The notes under the pieces are model-generated. The model was given only the letters and a program-made list of their open reading frames with translations, ran no database searches and had not been told where the DNA came from. This document shows, piece by piece, positions 48,101 to 61,309 of a DNA stretch of 64,000 nt (position 1 is the first letter of the stretch; each line of letters begins with the position of its first letter). Source of the DNA: Sarcocystis neurona (taxonomy: Eukaryota; Apicomplexa; Conoidasida; Eucoccidiorida; Sarcocystidae); NCBI GenBank assembly GCA_000727475.1, contig KL647288.1, positions 3,715,604 through 3,779,603 on the forward strand. Reading direction: 5' to 3'. A program made the position numbers and the translations under genes.

Positions 48101-49484
48101 CGTGTGAAAGACCAGGTTTCGGATAGCAATTTCACTTCTCACTTCCCCTTCTCTAGATACGTACACGCACTCCTTTGGCTCTACAAGGGAAGTGCGTATT
48201 TTGAGGCACCACCTACGGTTCCCTCGCGTCTCTTTCTCACGGACGACATGAAATGGTGACAACCGCGTATGCTACATCTGCAGGTGGAGCAGTCGCTCCC
48301 TCGCATCTCTCGGGCTACTGTCACATCCCAGAGTATGTCACCCACTACTAAAACCCTCACATACACACAGTTACCTCAGCTTTGGGTTGTTATTAACCTA
48401 TGAGTCTCTGCAGAAATTCGCTGGTATTCTGGCGCACACCGGTCTTCACTGGGTGCCGTGGAAGCAGGAATGCACGCTCTCACGCATGTACGACTGCGCC
48501 TGTCTCATGCCAACATGTCTGCGATGACAGAAGTATGTGGTGGGCTGACTGTGTCCGCCACATCATACCACACTGCTGTGGTACGCGCCGGCGTCCGCGC
48601 TAGATGTCTTCTACGAATGCCTGCATGTGAAGGAATGCTGAACATATGTGCCCAAAATGCCTGAACCTTACACCACATACGAATTAACATGTGTAGATAT
48701 GCACGCTGAATCCGCTGCCGGCTCTTTTCAGCCTTAAAGGTAGAGGACGTATCAGGACGGCCCACATTCCGCCACCGGCGCACACATGTGCGCCACAAGA
48801 CGTGCGGGTGGTGCTTGCTAATGTTGCGCTGACGGCAACCACAGGGTCGTTTGATAGCACTCTGGTGGCCACGAGTACTTGTAGAAAAGGTAATCCAGTG
48901 TACGTGTGTACCGAGGGAACAATCCGTAGGTCGTTACAAAGAAAAAGCTTTGCTGTGAAGTCGTGGAAAAGTTGCAGCGCCGGGTGCGTGTTCTGCTTGC
49001 GACAACTGTGTCGCCTACACATCATACCCCTCCCTGTCAGTCCTCGCTCTGCGCGTGTACACGCGGACAACTCTACACAATACACAGCTGAAAACGCACC
49101 TCGTCATGGACACGATGCCGGGTAGTGCAGTCAACAAGCTAGCTCATCACGTTATATTATTGCCGCACACGCAGTTCGGTGCTCCGGACGTACCAGCAGT
49201 CAAAACAAATGTATTGTCACACTGCTGCTTTATTGTTAATCTCTACCAATAAAGGTCACGACGCGCTCTAGCATCCCTTGCCTCTCCCGTGCACGGCATG
49301 CAGCGGGGTGAAGATTCGCAACTAACGACATGCCAGGTTTCCAGGTCTTCCTGCTACCCACGCTCCTCTCATCACGTCCAGCTGCTCCCGATAATGCGAT
49401 GCTTCTGCTGTCTTGTACCCGTACGCACCACTACTGTTACTGCTCCGTCTCCCGCTCTCGGATTCCTGCTGGTACGGCAGCTGT
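45147..49484. other. Long spacer with AT microsatellite and weak open frames
   Basis: No exon could be supported. Open frames that read passably protein-like are 46786-47145 (plus, 119 codons), 47192-47542 (minus) and 48802-49125 (plus), but none shows family similarity or matching splice partners. A duplicated TA/CA-rich stretch lies at 46005-46235. Confidence 0.4.
46005..46235. repeat. Duplicated TA/CA-rich block, unit about 115-120 bp
   Basis: Two similar blocks, from about 46045 and 46160, each run TATATAT..GAAAGAGAA(A)CCTATG, then a TACACA-rich part, then GTCGTACA(C/G)TCG..TTTTC. Copy 1 carries an ACACACACACACAC run. The copies are diverged. Confidence 0.7.
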
Positions 49485-52400
49485 TTACCAGGGTTCGCCC
49501 ACGGCTACGCCGGTGCGAGCACCTGTCCAGTCGCCCTCGGCTCCGGGAGCAGGCTGTTCCCATTCACCGCCTCCCGCTGCCGCGGGTCCCGTCCAGTCCG
49601 CGCCTCCCTGCTTCCACTCTCCTCCTGCTGCGTCTGCACCCCACTGTCCGACATCCTAAACATACAATGCAACACATCCAGTGCCACACCCGGATACTAC
49701 AAGAGCACGTAAGATGAAAGGAGCCTTCAGAGACACCATCACATCGCCACGCCCCACAGAAACACACGTACAGATAGGTAAAAAAGACGTGTTCCAGGCG
49801 GCCTCCACTATATCGGCAGAACTCAATTTTGTTCCCACACATTCTGCAGATAAGTACCAACACCACCAATGCACCTGTCTGTAACCTCCGACGTGGAGCG
49901 CCGCGATTTTTTACTGTTGTCTTCTCAACCCTGTTGACGCCCGGTTCGCATCATCGTGTTACGAATACGGTTAAAATCGGCAAGAATGTGTGCTCCGACC
50001 CTCCGTATTGAATTTGCACACTGAATCGGATTTACACGAAAGAGCGCTTCAAACAAACCACGTTTCTGCGTTTGAACTCTTTTCATACACCTCACGAAGC
50101 CCACTCGATGAAAACCATAGCACGGAGCAACGCCTTCAATCTTTTCGGTGAAACACGCAAGTACGTGCGTGCGTGTCAACTGTTTCGTATGTAGTGCGGT
50201 AGTGCGTTCAGCGCAGACACGGGGCCGCCTGTGAACGTGGGCGGCTACATTTGAATCTGCTGCGACTTGCGTACAGTAGTGGAGACTGCTGCGGCAGTGC
50301 GGTCAACACGTAATAGACACCACAGAAGCATTGGCGCGCGCACCTCAGAAGTACTTCAACCTCAGTTGAAGTGACGACGAGTAGGCGACACAGGTATAAT
50401 TTTCGGTCACACGAATTACCGACCTATACATGTACGTGGTTACAGATATGTATATACATACATTTGCACGAACGTACATCCCGACGACATGCCGGGAAGG
50501 AAAGGAGAGCGCAGATGTATACGCACATACACCCAGACGACAAATTCGTCCTTGTTCATAACGACGAGCCGAGACGCGGAAACGCTTACACGATTGCTAA
50601 ACACTGCATTCGCAACTCAGGATAATACACATTCATTCTTATATGAACACCCGAAGAAGCCTAGGCTACACAAGGAACCATCACGATGTTTGTACAAACA
50701 TACACACGCCATCAGCCACGTGCGCACATACTCGGATATCGTGCGCGTCGTGCGTACTCACGACCGTAGCACATACACGGATCTCACAAAGCATGCGTTA
50801 ACACTTGCGGATGTCTCCCGTGTAAGCCCTTACGGCGTTACCTGTTGAGCAACATGTGGGGGCAATTCTTCTTCTTCCTGCTTCTCTTTTCGCTCGAATT
50901 CCTCCGGATCGCGCCAGAAGAACATGTCAACCATTACGTCCCACGGCACGCTGCGAGACGGCAGTTCTCCTCGCAGATACAAAACCTCCCGCGCGAGCAA
51001 CCAGAATATCAGCGCAATTGAGTCCTTTCCCTGAATGCAAAGCGGTTGCAAAACACCCGTGCACGGACATGTACCGCTGTCTCATCGCTATTCTCCGTGG
51101 AAGAAATAAAAGATAATGGCACACATCACACTAACCTGCTCTCACTTAGTCCTTCCGACGGACAAACCAGTCACCGCGCCAGTGGCCCACACATATGGTG
51201 CGCCTTCCGACACAACTAACTCCTCTCCTTGAGTAAATGTCAAGCAGGAAAATACACGCAGCACGTAACTTCACACGAATTTTCCAATACAAAAAGGTTG
51301 CCGTAGTTGGCCCCCCTACGGAAAGAGAAAGCCGACGATGAATTTGGCCCCACCGTGTGTCTCGAACAATCCCTACTTAGACCCATCTGCATCTCCACAG
51401 GCGCATTGCAAACGATGCAAATTGATGTGGCCCTCCCTCCTTCCACATTTTACAGCTTACCCCCGTAGCCTGCTCTATCACTATCTTCGCTCTACTCCAT
51501 CATGGTCAATACTCAAGCTACCAAGGATCCCTGAGCTGGCATTGTCATCCCTTGCCTTAGAGCCTGCACTGCTTCGACAGCGTCTACTACCCTCGCAGAC
51601 GCATTGGCGTCCTTCCTCTACTGTCTTCATGCCTTCTGCGTGCTACCCTTCGACACCGCCTTACAGGCTTCCTCCTCGGTCGCCTCTCAGTCAGCGTCTG
51701 CATCGCTGTCACTTACCTCCCGCATACAGCTTATATACATACAGCGATATTTAAATACGCATATACGTCGACATCCCCATCCACACAACGCGCACAAACA
51801 AACAAACGCACATACACACACACACACACACACACGCACACAATGCACACGCTGACACGTATGCACCCTTCTCTCTGTGGCCACTGAGTTCTCTCTCTTC
51901 GATCACCTTGTTGTTGCAGGGAATGCATATATCGACGTGTTCGAGCGGAGAATCGGTATCGCAGAGGGCTATAACGGGAACGTTGGCGTATGCGCTTTCA
52001 CGCACTGCTTGCGCGTCCGTGCGGGGGTCCGTCACGATAAGAAGACGCGGTTCCACAAATTTCTGTGTTATCTGGTTGGTCAGCATGCCTGGGGTCCACC
52101 TGCCGGCTATTGCCTGTGCACCCGTGTACTGTGCAAACTTGAGCACCGCGCGGCTGCCATACGGGCGAGCACTGATCACCAGCACGTCCGCTGGATTTTC
52201 AATGGCGACAATCACGCGCGCCGCCACCAGAATTTTCTCCCACGTCTTCGCAAGGTTGATCAAATGAATGCCCTCGCTTGTGCTCTTGAACACATACGGC
52301 CGCATCTTATGTTCCACGTTCTTCGTTCCAATGTGCGCCTGCAGCATCCCGAATGACCAACACCAACTACCACTGGATCACGTTGTGGCGAGACGCACAG

Positions 52401-54348
52401 CACCGTGCAGGGAAAACCGCCAACAGAGACAGGAAAACACGGTCCCCCCGCAAGACGGCGACGAAAAGCGTACAGAACCAACAGCATCCCACAGTCGGTG
52501 TTGCAGCAACAGCAGCTGACTTTACCACGTACGGAAAGAAGCGACGAGGAAGCAGGTTCGCACGAGCTGAAACCGTGGAAGCACGGGCGAGGGGCACTGC
52601 GCAATGCAACAAAAGACGCAAAGAAAGTCACGCCGCCGCCAGTGAACAAACGCCGAGGATACGCGCCACGGCGGGTATGTTGACGCACGGCAGCAATCGG
52701 AAGGAACCGCGCAGTTCTGTTTACCCTCGAACGCTACAGCACGGACGGCCGTTAGCCTACAACATACAACCTAGAGGGGAGAAACCAAGAAAACGCTACA
52801 CAACATGCCGACAGTTAGACGCGGACATACTTATGAGATACCACATAGCGACGGCGCCACATGCGTTTCTTTGGGATGAATAGAGCCTTTGACCGCTCTT
52901 CCTTTCTGCTCTTTCCCGAAAGCTACTGCTCCCACTCCCTACAGTCACAAGAGAAACAAGCCTCCTGTCAAACATTACTCAAGCTGAGAAGCAAAGCACC
53001 ATACAGTCCCAACACCACAGTTTCCTGGCCTGTGAAAAACCACATGCTGTTTCTTCCTCGTGTTCGAGTTCCACGAAGTGTGATCACCATATTATGAACA
53101 AAGAAAGTACAAGTTCTCATCCCATGCGTATGCAGTGATACACTGACTCTCCGCTCGTCTTATTACTAACACATGGAAAGGGGCTAACACTTTTCTTTGA
53201 GGTGTCGCATGTCACGCGAAAAACTTTGTAGTCCCAGACTTGTCAGATACCCATCTACGCCCCGTTCCAATGCGTGCGTGTGAGACCGCCACACGCACGT
53301 ACCAGTGGAGGAAGCGGCACCTCCGTAGATAGTACACATGCATCTCTGCGGATCGATCTCCTTCTGTGCATATGTATCTACATAGAAAGACGGACGAACA
53401 CACATATATATGAGTGCAGGCATCCGTACCCTGTAGGAAATGCTGCATAACACGCGTCCCCTCTGCCATGGCATCCGTCGCCCACTGCAACGTGGGGTAT
53501 ACCCTTTACGTATGTGGACGACTGGCAGCAACAGCGAAGAACCTTGTACAGACCTCAACGTGGTACCACACGCGCAGTCATGTGAATACACTATTACGCT
53601 GTGGCAGAGGCGTGAGTCCATAGTACCTCATGTTAACGTTGTCCGTAGACTTATTTGATCATTCACGTATGATCGCATATAGCCTGTGGCAGACGCGTTA
53701 GCCAATAGAACCTCATGTTGCGTTGTCTGTATACTCATCTGATCAGAGCATTCACACATGATCGCGTGTAGCCTTTCAGGTATACATACGTACATGTTCG
53801 AGAGTATACACCCTGCTAGACTGGCAAAGAGAAAGACCAGCATGCGGCTACTCCGATCTATCGGTACAGACTTAGCTACGCAGGCTTCCAAGTGAAGTAC
53901 CTCCCTATTCCTAACGTATCAGATGAGAGGAATTACACTTATTGTGTACGCTGGTACGTGGAGCACGTCTGCTGTTCCGCTGTTTTCCATTGTGTATGGT
54001 TTTAGAGAACTTGACGTTGCGTTTACACTAAAAAAGGCCCAGCCATGGATTCCAAACCCGTTCCCAAGTAGTTCCCGGTACAACAGAAGCCCATTCGTGT
54101 TGAAGAAATCAGACTACATGCTAGACTGCGTAGTACCGAACGCCTGCCCTTCCGAGGAAGGGCCACATCTTCACCAAGGACGCAAGAGCTGCATGAGGCT
54201 GTTTTTACGGTAATGCATCTACAACGAAGATCGCTTGCAGTAGGCTTTCCCACGTCTTCCTAACCTTGCAAATCAGCATTTTAGCAATGCTGTCCTCCTT
54301 CAAGCTGAGCTTGGGCGTTTTGTCCGTTGGTGCTGTCACGGTCGCCAT
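49485..54348 (-). CDS. RPSA: 40S ribosomal protein uS2 (RPSA), 4 exons
   Basis: Exons, minus strand: 54348-54265, 52338-51907, 51030-50842, 49655-49485. All junctions are phase 0, giving 291 aa. It is a small-subunit protein needed for 18S rRNA maturation, related to bacterial S2 and animal laminin-receptor precursor. Blocks: [127 protein letters not shown] and [14 protein letters not shown]. The last exon encodes a Gly/Ala-rich acidic tail with spaced Trp (QWGAD, GEWKQ, ADWTG, GEWEQ, GDWTG), equivalent to the W-repeat tail of animal RPSA. Reading through the exon 3 donor would instead stop after four residues; the family-like tail supports splicing. Intron 1 (1.9 kb) is pyrimidine-rich before exon 2. 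Confidence 0.96.
51795..51845. repeat. AC dinucleotide microsatellite in RPSA intron 2
   Basis: About ten AC units with flanking CACAAAC variants, 60-110 bp downstream of the donor of RPSA exon 2 on the sense strand, where it reads as GT repeats. Confidence 0.9.
53597..53790. repeat. Tandem duplication in RPSA intron 1, unit about 94 bp
   Basis: GTGGCAGA(G/C)GCG starts copies at 53601 and 53695. Each continues with TA..ACCTCATGTT, GTTGTC(C/T)GTA and TGATC..ATTCAC, then ATGATCGC. Small indels separate the copies. Confidence 0.85.
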
Positions 54349-54909
54349 CTTGGCCGAAGAATGGATCAACTCGGCAGAAGTGTGGGGTGGCAATGCGGGA
54401 GTTAAAAGATCGAAGTGCAGCTCGACCGGTCACGGTACACTCCCACTTTGACAAACGCAACATTTACAACTTTGAATCGCTAAATGCGAGTGCAAAATAC
54501 CGCTCAGCAGTATCGACAACCGGGGCAGCAACAACGGCAGCAGGGCGGGCACGCTACGGAAGCACCCCCCGCAGGATAACCAGGTACACGGTTGCGTTCT
54601 ACAGGGTTCCCAATCGGAGCTAATTCGGCCAGCATGCAACTGGAGGCTCGACGCAGCAGCGCATTTACTCAGGAGCAGCGGCTGGAGCGTTTACTCGGCT
54701 GGACCACGACAGCGCACGCATGCGTCACGGCCCAGTGCCAGGCAGCCTCTGACTGAGCAACCGACGAGTAGCTGCAGCCAAAGGGGTAGGTAGGGTGGGT
54801 AGGTAGGATTCACCAGCAAAAGAGGTAGCACAACCGGCAAGAGCAGGAATCCACGAACTTCCTCAAAAGATGGCAGTGAGTTCTTGAGTGAGTGCAAGTC
54901 GACAAGAGG
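54349..54909. other. RPSA upstream region
   Basis: This is the 5' region of RPSA, shared with a possible divergent plus-strand gene starting at 54910. A CAACGGCAGCAGGGC-type stretch and a GGTAGGTAGGGTGGGTAGGTAG run (about 54786-54808) are the only notable composition. No specific element was recognised. Confidence 0.35.
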
Positions 54910-55731
54910 ATGGATCCACTTCCAGAGGAGGTGCTGCGGAAGTGTACCGAGGTCGAGCTGGACCGGCGCATCCTAATGATCAGCATGCCCAGGATGCGTG
55001 ATCCTTTAAAGACGCAGGCAGCTCTCGGGCTTGCTTTGGTGAATGGATGAACCTCACGCTCAAGGCGCGGCCGTACTCGTGATTATCGCTTAAGACTGAC
55101 TTTATCAAAGGCATGGAGATGGAAGGAACCGGGAGCCGACTAGTGAACTTCTGCCACATACCCAAGATGAACTGTGCTATATGACGACGTGCACATGCGA
55201 CAAGAAGCCTGCTGTTGTTTTGGAGGGCACCTGCGTACCCAAAAACCGCATTCTCTGTGTCATCCTTTGCAGTATCGTCATCGAGTGTTTGTACGAGTCA
55301 CTATGTGTGGGTCTGCTCGCCTCCGTAAAAGGTGCATGTTTCTGAAACACCACTTAGCAGCTGTACGTGCACTCCGGTGTGTATGCCGCAGACCTGTACA
55401 ACGTGAACACGACGTCAAATTACTCCACACAGGTAACCTTCCTTATGTTTGAGGACCCCTGTGAATACACGTATCTTCGCGTACAAATGTGCTGCTTCTG
55501 TGTAGAAGCAGCCACCACATTGCTGCACACTTTGAATACGGTGGAGCACAGCCTCTCTTTCGCCCAAGATGACGACGCCGACGTCGCGTTAAAGGGGAAG
55601 CGGTGAAGAGCTTATCAGCAGAGGCTCTTCTTTGGTCAGAGGCAGTTGCTTTGCGGCTGGACTCGAGGGAGTGCATTGTCTGCTCGTCTGAAGTCAAGCA
55701 GCACGGCATACTAGGGCTCTTCAAAGGCTAG
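54910..55731 (+). CDS. Possible small gene, incomplete model
   Basis: A candidate first exon, 54910-55038, reads MDPLPEEVLRKCTEVELDRR then ILMISMPRMRDPLKTQ and ends at a GTGAAT donor in phase 0. Downstream, 55441-55606 reads VTFLMFEDPCEYTYLRVQM then AATTLLHTLNTVEHSLSFAQ and acidic residues to TGA. An overlapping frame reads GEAVKSLSAEALLWSEAVAL then RECIVCSSEVKQHGILGLF to TAG at 55731. The two downstream frames compete and cannot both be terminal. The acidic start and charged sequence suggest a real gene, but the exon chain and the family are unknown. Confidence 0.3.
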
Positions 55732-58700
55732 TGTTTCTTTTTCGGGGGCGCAGAAGGAGGAGAAATAGTTTGTTAGACTTCCGCCCTCCAAAGAAGGCCG
55801 CTGGTGAGCCGGGAATTATAATTTCACTATAGCGTTTCTCTTCCTGTTCTATCCATTTGTAGTATCCGCCGGAGTGCACTACTTTGCACATATATATATA
55901 TATATATAAATATATACATATATATATATATAGAGAGAGATCTATGTCAAGCTGCAGATGCACAACTGCAGGAGCAGACGAACAGATTCACGTGTTATTC
56001 TGTCGAAGAATGCCTGTTTACGTCGAAGTGAACTGATACATACGTACACCTGTGCCGTCTTACCAGAGTTACAAGCGCACCAGCACATACATATATATAT
56101 ATATGTACAAACATGTGTTAGTTGTATAATTGGGGAGGCTGAGATATGGAGGGGCAGTGTGATTCTTTGCATATCCGTTTTATATCTGTCCATGTATACA
56201 CGCGCGCCCTCTACTGTGGAAGAGTATGTCCTACTGCAGGCAGTTAGCACGTAGTCCAGGTTTTCCACGTGACGACACAAATATTAATAGAAGACACGTG
56301 CACTGCAGTTACCTTGTGCCCTCCGTCTTTGCACCACTCGAAGGGCCCGGGAGATGACTGCGCACTTGCACTTATCTCGCAAAACTATGGAAATAACAGC
56401 GCACAGAAGCGAAAAAAGCGTGTTGATCCTGAGCTGCAGCACATAGGGAGAGAAACTGCCTGCGCATCTGCAAGTAGGAAGGTAGACCAGCTGTGACAGA
56501 ATGAAATGTTGTTTCGTTGTGCACGTCTTCAAAGGCTGCGCCTGGACCGTTTATCTGTAAAACGACCTACGATTCTTAAGAGGATGTTACTATCAGTAGG
56601 ATTAACATACGCATAGCAAATTCACGTCTGTAGCTGCATGTCATACATATGATGTTCTGAGGCATGCGTATACCTCCGGAGTATGAGCTGGCTCTTCGCG
56701 GGTACGGCGTGAGCGCTGACTGTCCCGTGGCAGTGTCTAGTCAGATCACGAGTGGGCTCCCTGCTTTAGTTACTGGTAACCTAGCCGATCTCCCGCCGTA
56801 AAATGGTACACCTTTAATGTGCTCTCTTGCACACCTCATTTAGTGAATTACCCACGTGTATAGCTATGTCAACTTGATTAGAGAGATCATCCTGCAGGAG
56901 CAGCTTTGTCAGTCGAATATACAGTGCGAAGCGTACGCTCGTGTGACCACTTGCGGGAGCCTACGTCTCCCGGAAACTTTGTAGTTTTCCTTCTCCCACG
57001 TAAAAAGAAGGCACTGCCACAGGACCCATAGCGAGAATTTCCCCCATCTATACGAGCGAAATGCAGTGCGCGTACGCGTGTTCTCTGTCTCGTGAGAATG
57101 CTCATGTACTCATACGAGGAATACACCACACCGACAACAGATTCCGAGTTCTTAACCATCCCTTCACAACTGCAGCGAGGCAGCGAGAAACAGTGCACAT
57201 TGTGCGCAGGCACAGAAAGTGATTCACCTACCCACATATTGTGTGTGACCACGCAGTGTGGACTTACGGGAACATGCTGGAAGACCTCTGCAACTTACTG
57301 ATGGCTACCGCGCAGACGCGAGTTCAGGCGTGTGTGCACCTTTCGTGCATGTGTGAACTGGAAAAGCGCGGACAATTCTACTCTTGATAGTCAGGTTCAC
57401 AACTCATAGCACATAACATACGTTGTCCGTCAGCTTGCCTACATTCAAGCGTACGCCACCTTCAGTTTTCACTTTTCAAATCACGCGCTACGGGAACTAC
57501 ACGACGAGCAATTAAGGTGTCCGTGTCCGTAGCCGTGCGACATTGCGTACGACACACCAGAACAAGGCCCGTTTCACGCCAGCTCGTCAATGATACTGCG
57601 CTTCGCCGTACTTATTGCTACAGTCCAACTCAATTGATGACACTGCAGTTTTAGTTCAGCAGTGTCCATCCCCTGCAGGCGTGCAGCCCTGCAGCGTAAA
57701 CACGTCCACACGGACGCACAAGTTTTCACTCGTAAGACTTGAAGTAACTCAAAAACCTCGTGGAATTCGCATGAGGTCACGCGTTCTTCTTATGCGCAAA
57801 ACGTATGCACATTGTGGTGACACAGATTACCTACCCATTATTCGCCCATGCACCGTGGTATCATACTGAATATGCAAGCATTGACAATCAGATGGATATG
57901 TGTGTCTATGAATGCGGTTGCAACTGAAACCGCGTGCGACTTTTTTATTACAATCGTATATCCAGGATTGAGCCGCGTGACGCGCACTACATCCATCCTC
58001 CGCCGCCGAGTTAACTGTAACGCTCGCTTGATGCGTGCAACGTCCAGATTGTACTGCCACGTGAAGTTAAACGTCCTAAGCCCCCTGCCCGCTCTGGGAC
58101 GCTGTCGATATTCACAGCAGTTCACGGTAGCCCAAACAAATACGAGCGTGTTGAGGGAGGGACATTGCCCTATAGCCAGAAGGCGGTGACCTACCGCACG
58201 TAGCAGGTAGGCAGGCAATGATAGTGGGCGTCCCGAAGTCGCACAGATTCGCGCTGACGGACAACTTCAGAGTGAGCATCAAGAATAAGTGGCCTCCGTC
58301 GCGTCCGCCGCTTGCGCACTTAACTACGTGACCGTGAAGAGTGTCTACCGGTGCTCCCTCCCTTTGCACACTTAGCTGCGCTGCGTACGCGCTCGGTTAC
58401 CTGCATGAAGATACCCGCGGTGTCACACATCCACCCTCATATGCACTTTTCTCCTTAACATGATTTTACACTACATAAAACGGAGTCCTTTGGCTTGCCG
58501 TGCGTTGTAGAGTGCTCACCTGCACAGGGCAGCATTAAGTCTGGCGCGTCGGCGCAAGCATGCAATACCCACGTGCGAATGCACTCTTGTGTGACCTTCG
58601 CAAGTGTTGCACATGAAAGTGTACGGGTGTTCGCCGAGTCCGTGACACAAATTTTGTAAACCAGGAATAGCGCGAAATAGGATGTCTACGGTAGCTCTAT

Positions 58701-59375
58701 GTGGATGCACCCGGCGTTCACGAACATCAATGCATGTCCAGTCGAGCAATTGGGGGCCCCGCATAGGTGTAGCAATGTGGTAGTGTTCCAGTGCGTGCGC
58801 CAGCACCCGGCAGCCCACGAGGAGTTCCGTGACCAATCAAAAATGCGGGGGGAGAGGTACTTATGGGGGAGTTTATCCAGGTTCGGTCCTTTGTGTAAGA
58901 GACAGGTGCCTCTCCAAGGCACGTTAGAGCTGCTGGTTACAAGCGGATTGCCCCCTGGGGCTGCTCCTGCGTAGAGAGTCTTGGCAACGTATTGCCGGAT
59001 GTACCGGCCGACAATCTAACCATAATCTGTCAGGTTCATGGACGCGTGCGTGCGCATGTAAAAGCATATTTATGTGCGTATGTATATACACATACGTCGG
59101 TGCACGTGGGGATGAACTGGTAGTCTTCCCTCTACTTGTAATCTACACGTGCAGCGTCCTCAGAGCAGGTGCTCTGGTCCAGTCCGCACGGCAGTTCTCA
59201 AACTTTTTCCTTCAAGAGAACGCTACGCAGCAACTGCTGGGTGAGGAATAATCTTTTGTTCAATCAGCTCGACTGGATCATGTGACGTACACAGAAGTGT
59301 GCAGCGTTACGGGTATGTTCCTTCCTTAGTGTGTGAGTACGTCGTCCAATTTGCCGACGAAACTGTTGTTAGCTC
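55732..59375. other. Spacer with TA microsatellite and isolated weak coding signals
   Basis: A TA run is at 55885-55940. On the minus strand, two stretches near 58300-58220 (KCASGGRDGGHLFLML) and 58090-57950 (FNFTWQYNLDVARIKRALQ) read protein-like but have no matching splice chain. Nothing else was recognised. Confidence 0.35.
55885..55940. repeat. TA microsatellite
   Basis: Uninterrupted TATATA runs with one AAATATATACA break, followed by GAGAGAGA. A shorter TATATA run lies at about 56090-56105. Confidence 0.95.
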
Positions 59376-59564
59376 TTAAATTGGAAGCTTCACAGGAAAT
59401 GCGGACTTTCCAATCTCAGACAGCAAGCCGTCACACAGTTTTGCCGAAGTGGGAAACACTGGTGTGCGTACCAGGTATTCGTCCACCGCCGCCTTAAAAA
59501 AAAGAAAACATGAACGCCAACTATTCCCAAACTTTCTCTTTTTTGGATGCACCTCGAAAACCAT
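59376..59564 (-). CDS. Probable terminal exon or small ORF, unrecognised
   Basis: A minus-strand frame ending in TAA at 59376. The segment 59492-59376 (AAVDEYLVRTPVFPTSAKLC then DGLLSEIGKSAFPVKLPI) follows a strong polypyrimidine-AAG acceptor (CTTTTTTTTAAG) and looks like a genuine last exon. Read without splicing, the frame starts at ATG 59564 as a 62-aa protein with a basic PKKRKFG segment. Upstream minus-strand exons between 59600 and 61200 could not be settled, because all frames near 59740-59640 are open. No family was recognised. Confidence 0.35.
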   Translation of the reverse strand: MVFEVHPKKRKFGNSWRSCFLFFKAAVDEYLVRTPVFPTSAKLCDGLLSEIGKSAFPVKLPI

Positions 59565-61309
59565 GTAATATTTTATAGTCCTCAGGAATCCGAGTACGGA
59601 ATATTACTCTGTGTATGCATTATTTAATGGTGACGTCCAGTCAAAATCTTGCGAGTCAAAGTTTTGAGCCTCCTCGGAGTCTTCCAAGTGTAATTATGGA
59701 TAGTGTGGACGCTTCCTTTGCAGCCGCCTCCGCTGCCTTCACAAGTCAGTCACTGTGTGGTAGTAGGGGCAGGGTGAGGGTTGTGTAAAGGAGGACTGTA
59801 GTATGCATAGCCCAGCGCAAACCCGAGCGCTCTCAATGAACCAGGAAGCTCACTGGTTCACTTTTTTCTCGAGCTTCAAGTCGCCTCCTTTGGTTTGTAT
59901 GGCTTTCCTTCGTGTAAACGTGTAACCCTGCTGAACTACCCTCCGTATTTGGTTGAATTTGTTCAGTAGTATGTGCATCAAGGATTTGCGTTCATCTCCT
60001 GAGCACGTTGTCAAAACTTTCTCGGTATGTGTTACCTTTGCTGTGACGCAGTCGGTTTCCTCCGCGCGGCGTAGATTACGCAGGTTTATCGCCGAAGCCT
60101 ACCTGTCTAAGTGATTCCTTTTCTCTAGCATATTACCGACTAACTTCTGTATTTATATGTATATGTTGTGATAACGTTGTGGACTTCTCCGATTTTCAGA
60201 TCCTTGCAGAAGCGTACCGCGTCGAACTCTTTAAGGCATAGTCGATCAGGACATGTTTTATGGGCGCCGTGTCCCCGACGTCAGCTTCTTTAGGCTTGAC
60301 TATTTCTGAAGGTCTGCTGCGTTTTGTTTTTGCGAGTTGTTGTGAATGCTACTGGAGTAGTCGGCTTGCATCGCACTAGGATTTCACACTTCCGAACTCA
60401 ATCGGCAACTGAGGATTGATCGTGACTTTGCGCAGCCCCTCTCGGAGCTGCGAGGTCCATCCACTTTTCTGTGTCGGATTACCTAAATGATAGCACCTTT
60501 CCCTCTAAGAAGATATCATGTTAGGACACTGGCGTCATCGAGGCTGAAACGCTGCACGACATCTCAAAGACTGCTGTACAGCTTCATAACATTTCGAAGA
60601 TATTGTTACGTTACAGAGGACCTTTTGCGTGAGCCTACCCTAGCGTCTCCCTACGGCGAGGTCACGATCAGGCGCCGTAGCTGACATGTTTTCGAAGTCT
60701 ATGAAGCTGATGCTGCAGCACTGTTTCCCACTGAAGCCAATAAATACTCAATTCCTTCCTTTTGTGCCTTCGTCCCTTGCCCCACGAATCCCACCGGTGG
60801 CATCTGCATTCGTCTTTCGTCGGATAGCGCCCTGTGGTGTCACTACTGGCAGCTGTGGGAATACAGTTCGGAAGCTCATTGTAAGCTGTACACCTGTAGT
60901 TAGCGTAGGACGGTGCCACTGCCCTTCACAGTTTTCACATGCTGAGAACATGCCCTTGTAATGTAGCGCCTTTCATGCATTACGAATACTTGATGCTTCT
61001 TGAGGCGTTCCATGCTTCTGAAATTTGCTGCAACTCTCCTTACTCTCGAAGCTCTCAAGTGCCTGACAATTTATAGAGCGTGACAGCGCGTTGAACCTTG
61101 GATCACCTCACTCGGCCCCCTCCGTAAAGATTCTGCTCTTTTTTCTCGTATTCGATACGCTACATGACCGGGTGCTCTAGAAGGCTGAACAGTTACTTCG
61201 CACCATAAGCACCTTCTCAAGCCTTCCCCTCCACGCAGAATTCAAAGGCCGTCTTTACACATGTCGGCGCCTGTCCTAATCTCCTCGAATTTTTCGACAG
61301 TGATTCACC
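59565..61309. other. Spacer, possible bidirectional promoter
   Basis: This lies upstream of the plus-strand gene at 61310 and contains any 5' exons of the minus-strand gene ending at 59376. The final 200 bases before 61310 are pyrimidine-rich on the plus strand, like other leaders in this window. No defined element was recognised. Confidence 0.35.

Noticed and set aside
45147..49484. Possible retroelement in the long spacer
   Set aside because: No reverse transcriptase motif, terminal repeats, target-site duplications or poly(A) tail was seen in any frame.
52353..52883. 176-codon plus-strand open frame
   Set aside because: It lies opposite RPSA exon 2 and intron 1. The plus strand is purine-rich there, which removes stop codons; the frame has no family signal and the minus-strand gene explains the region.
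57838..58369. Minus-strand segments resembling a KOW-type GRDGGHLF motif
   Set aside because: The resemblance to eL14 is short, flanking blocks are missing, and no splice chain joins the segments.
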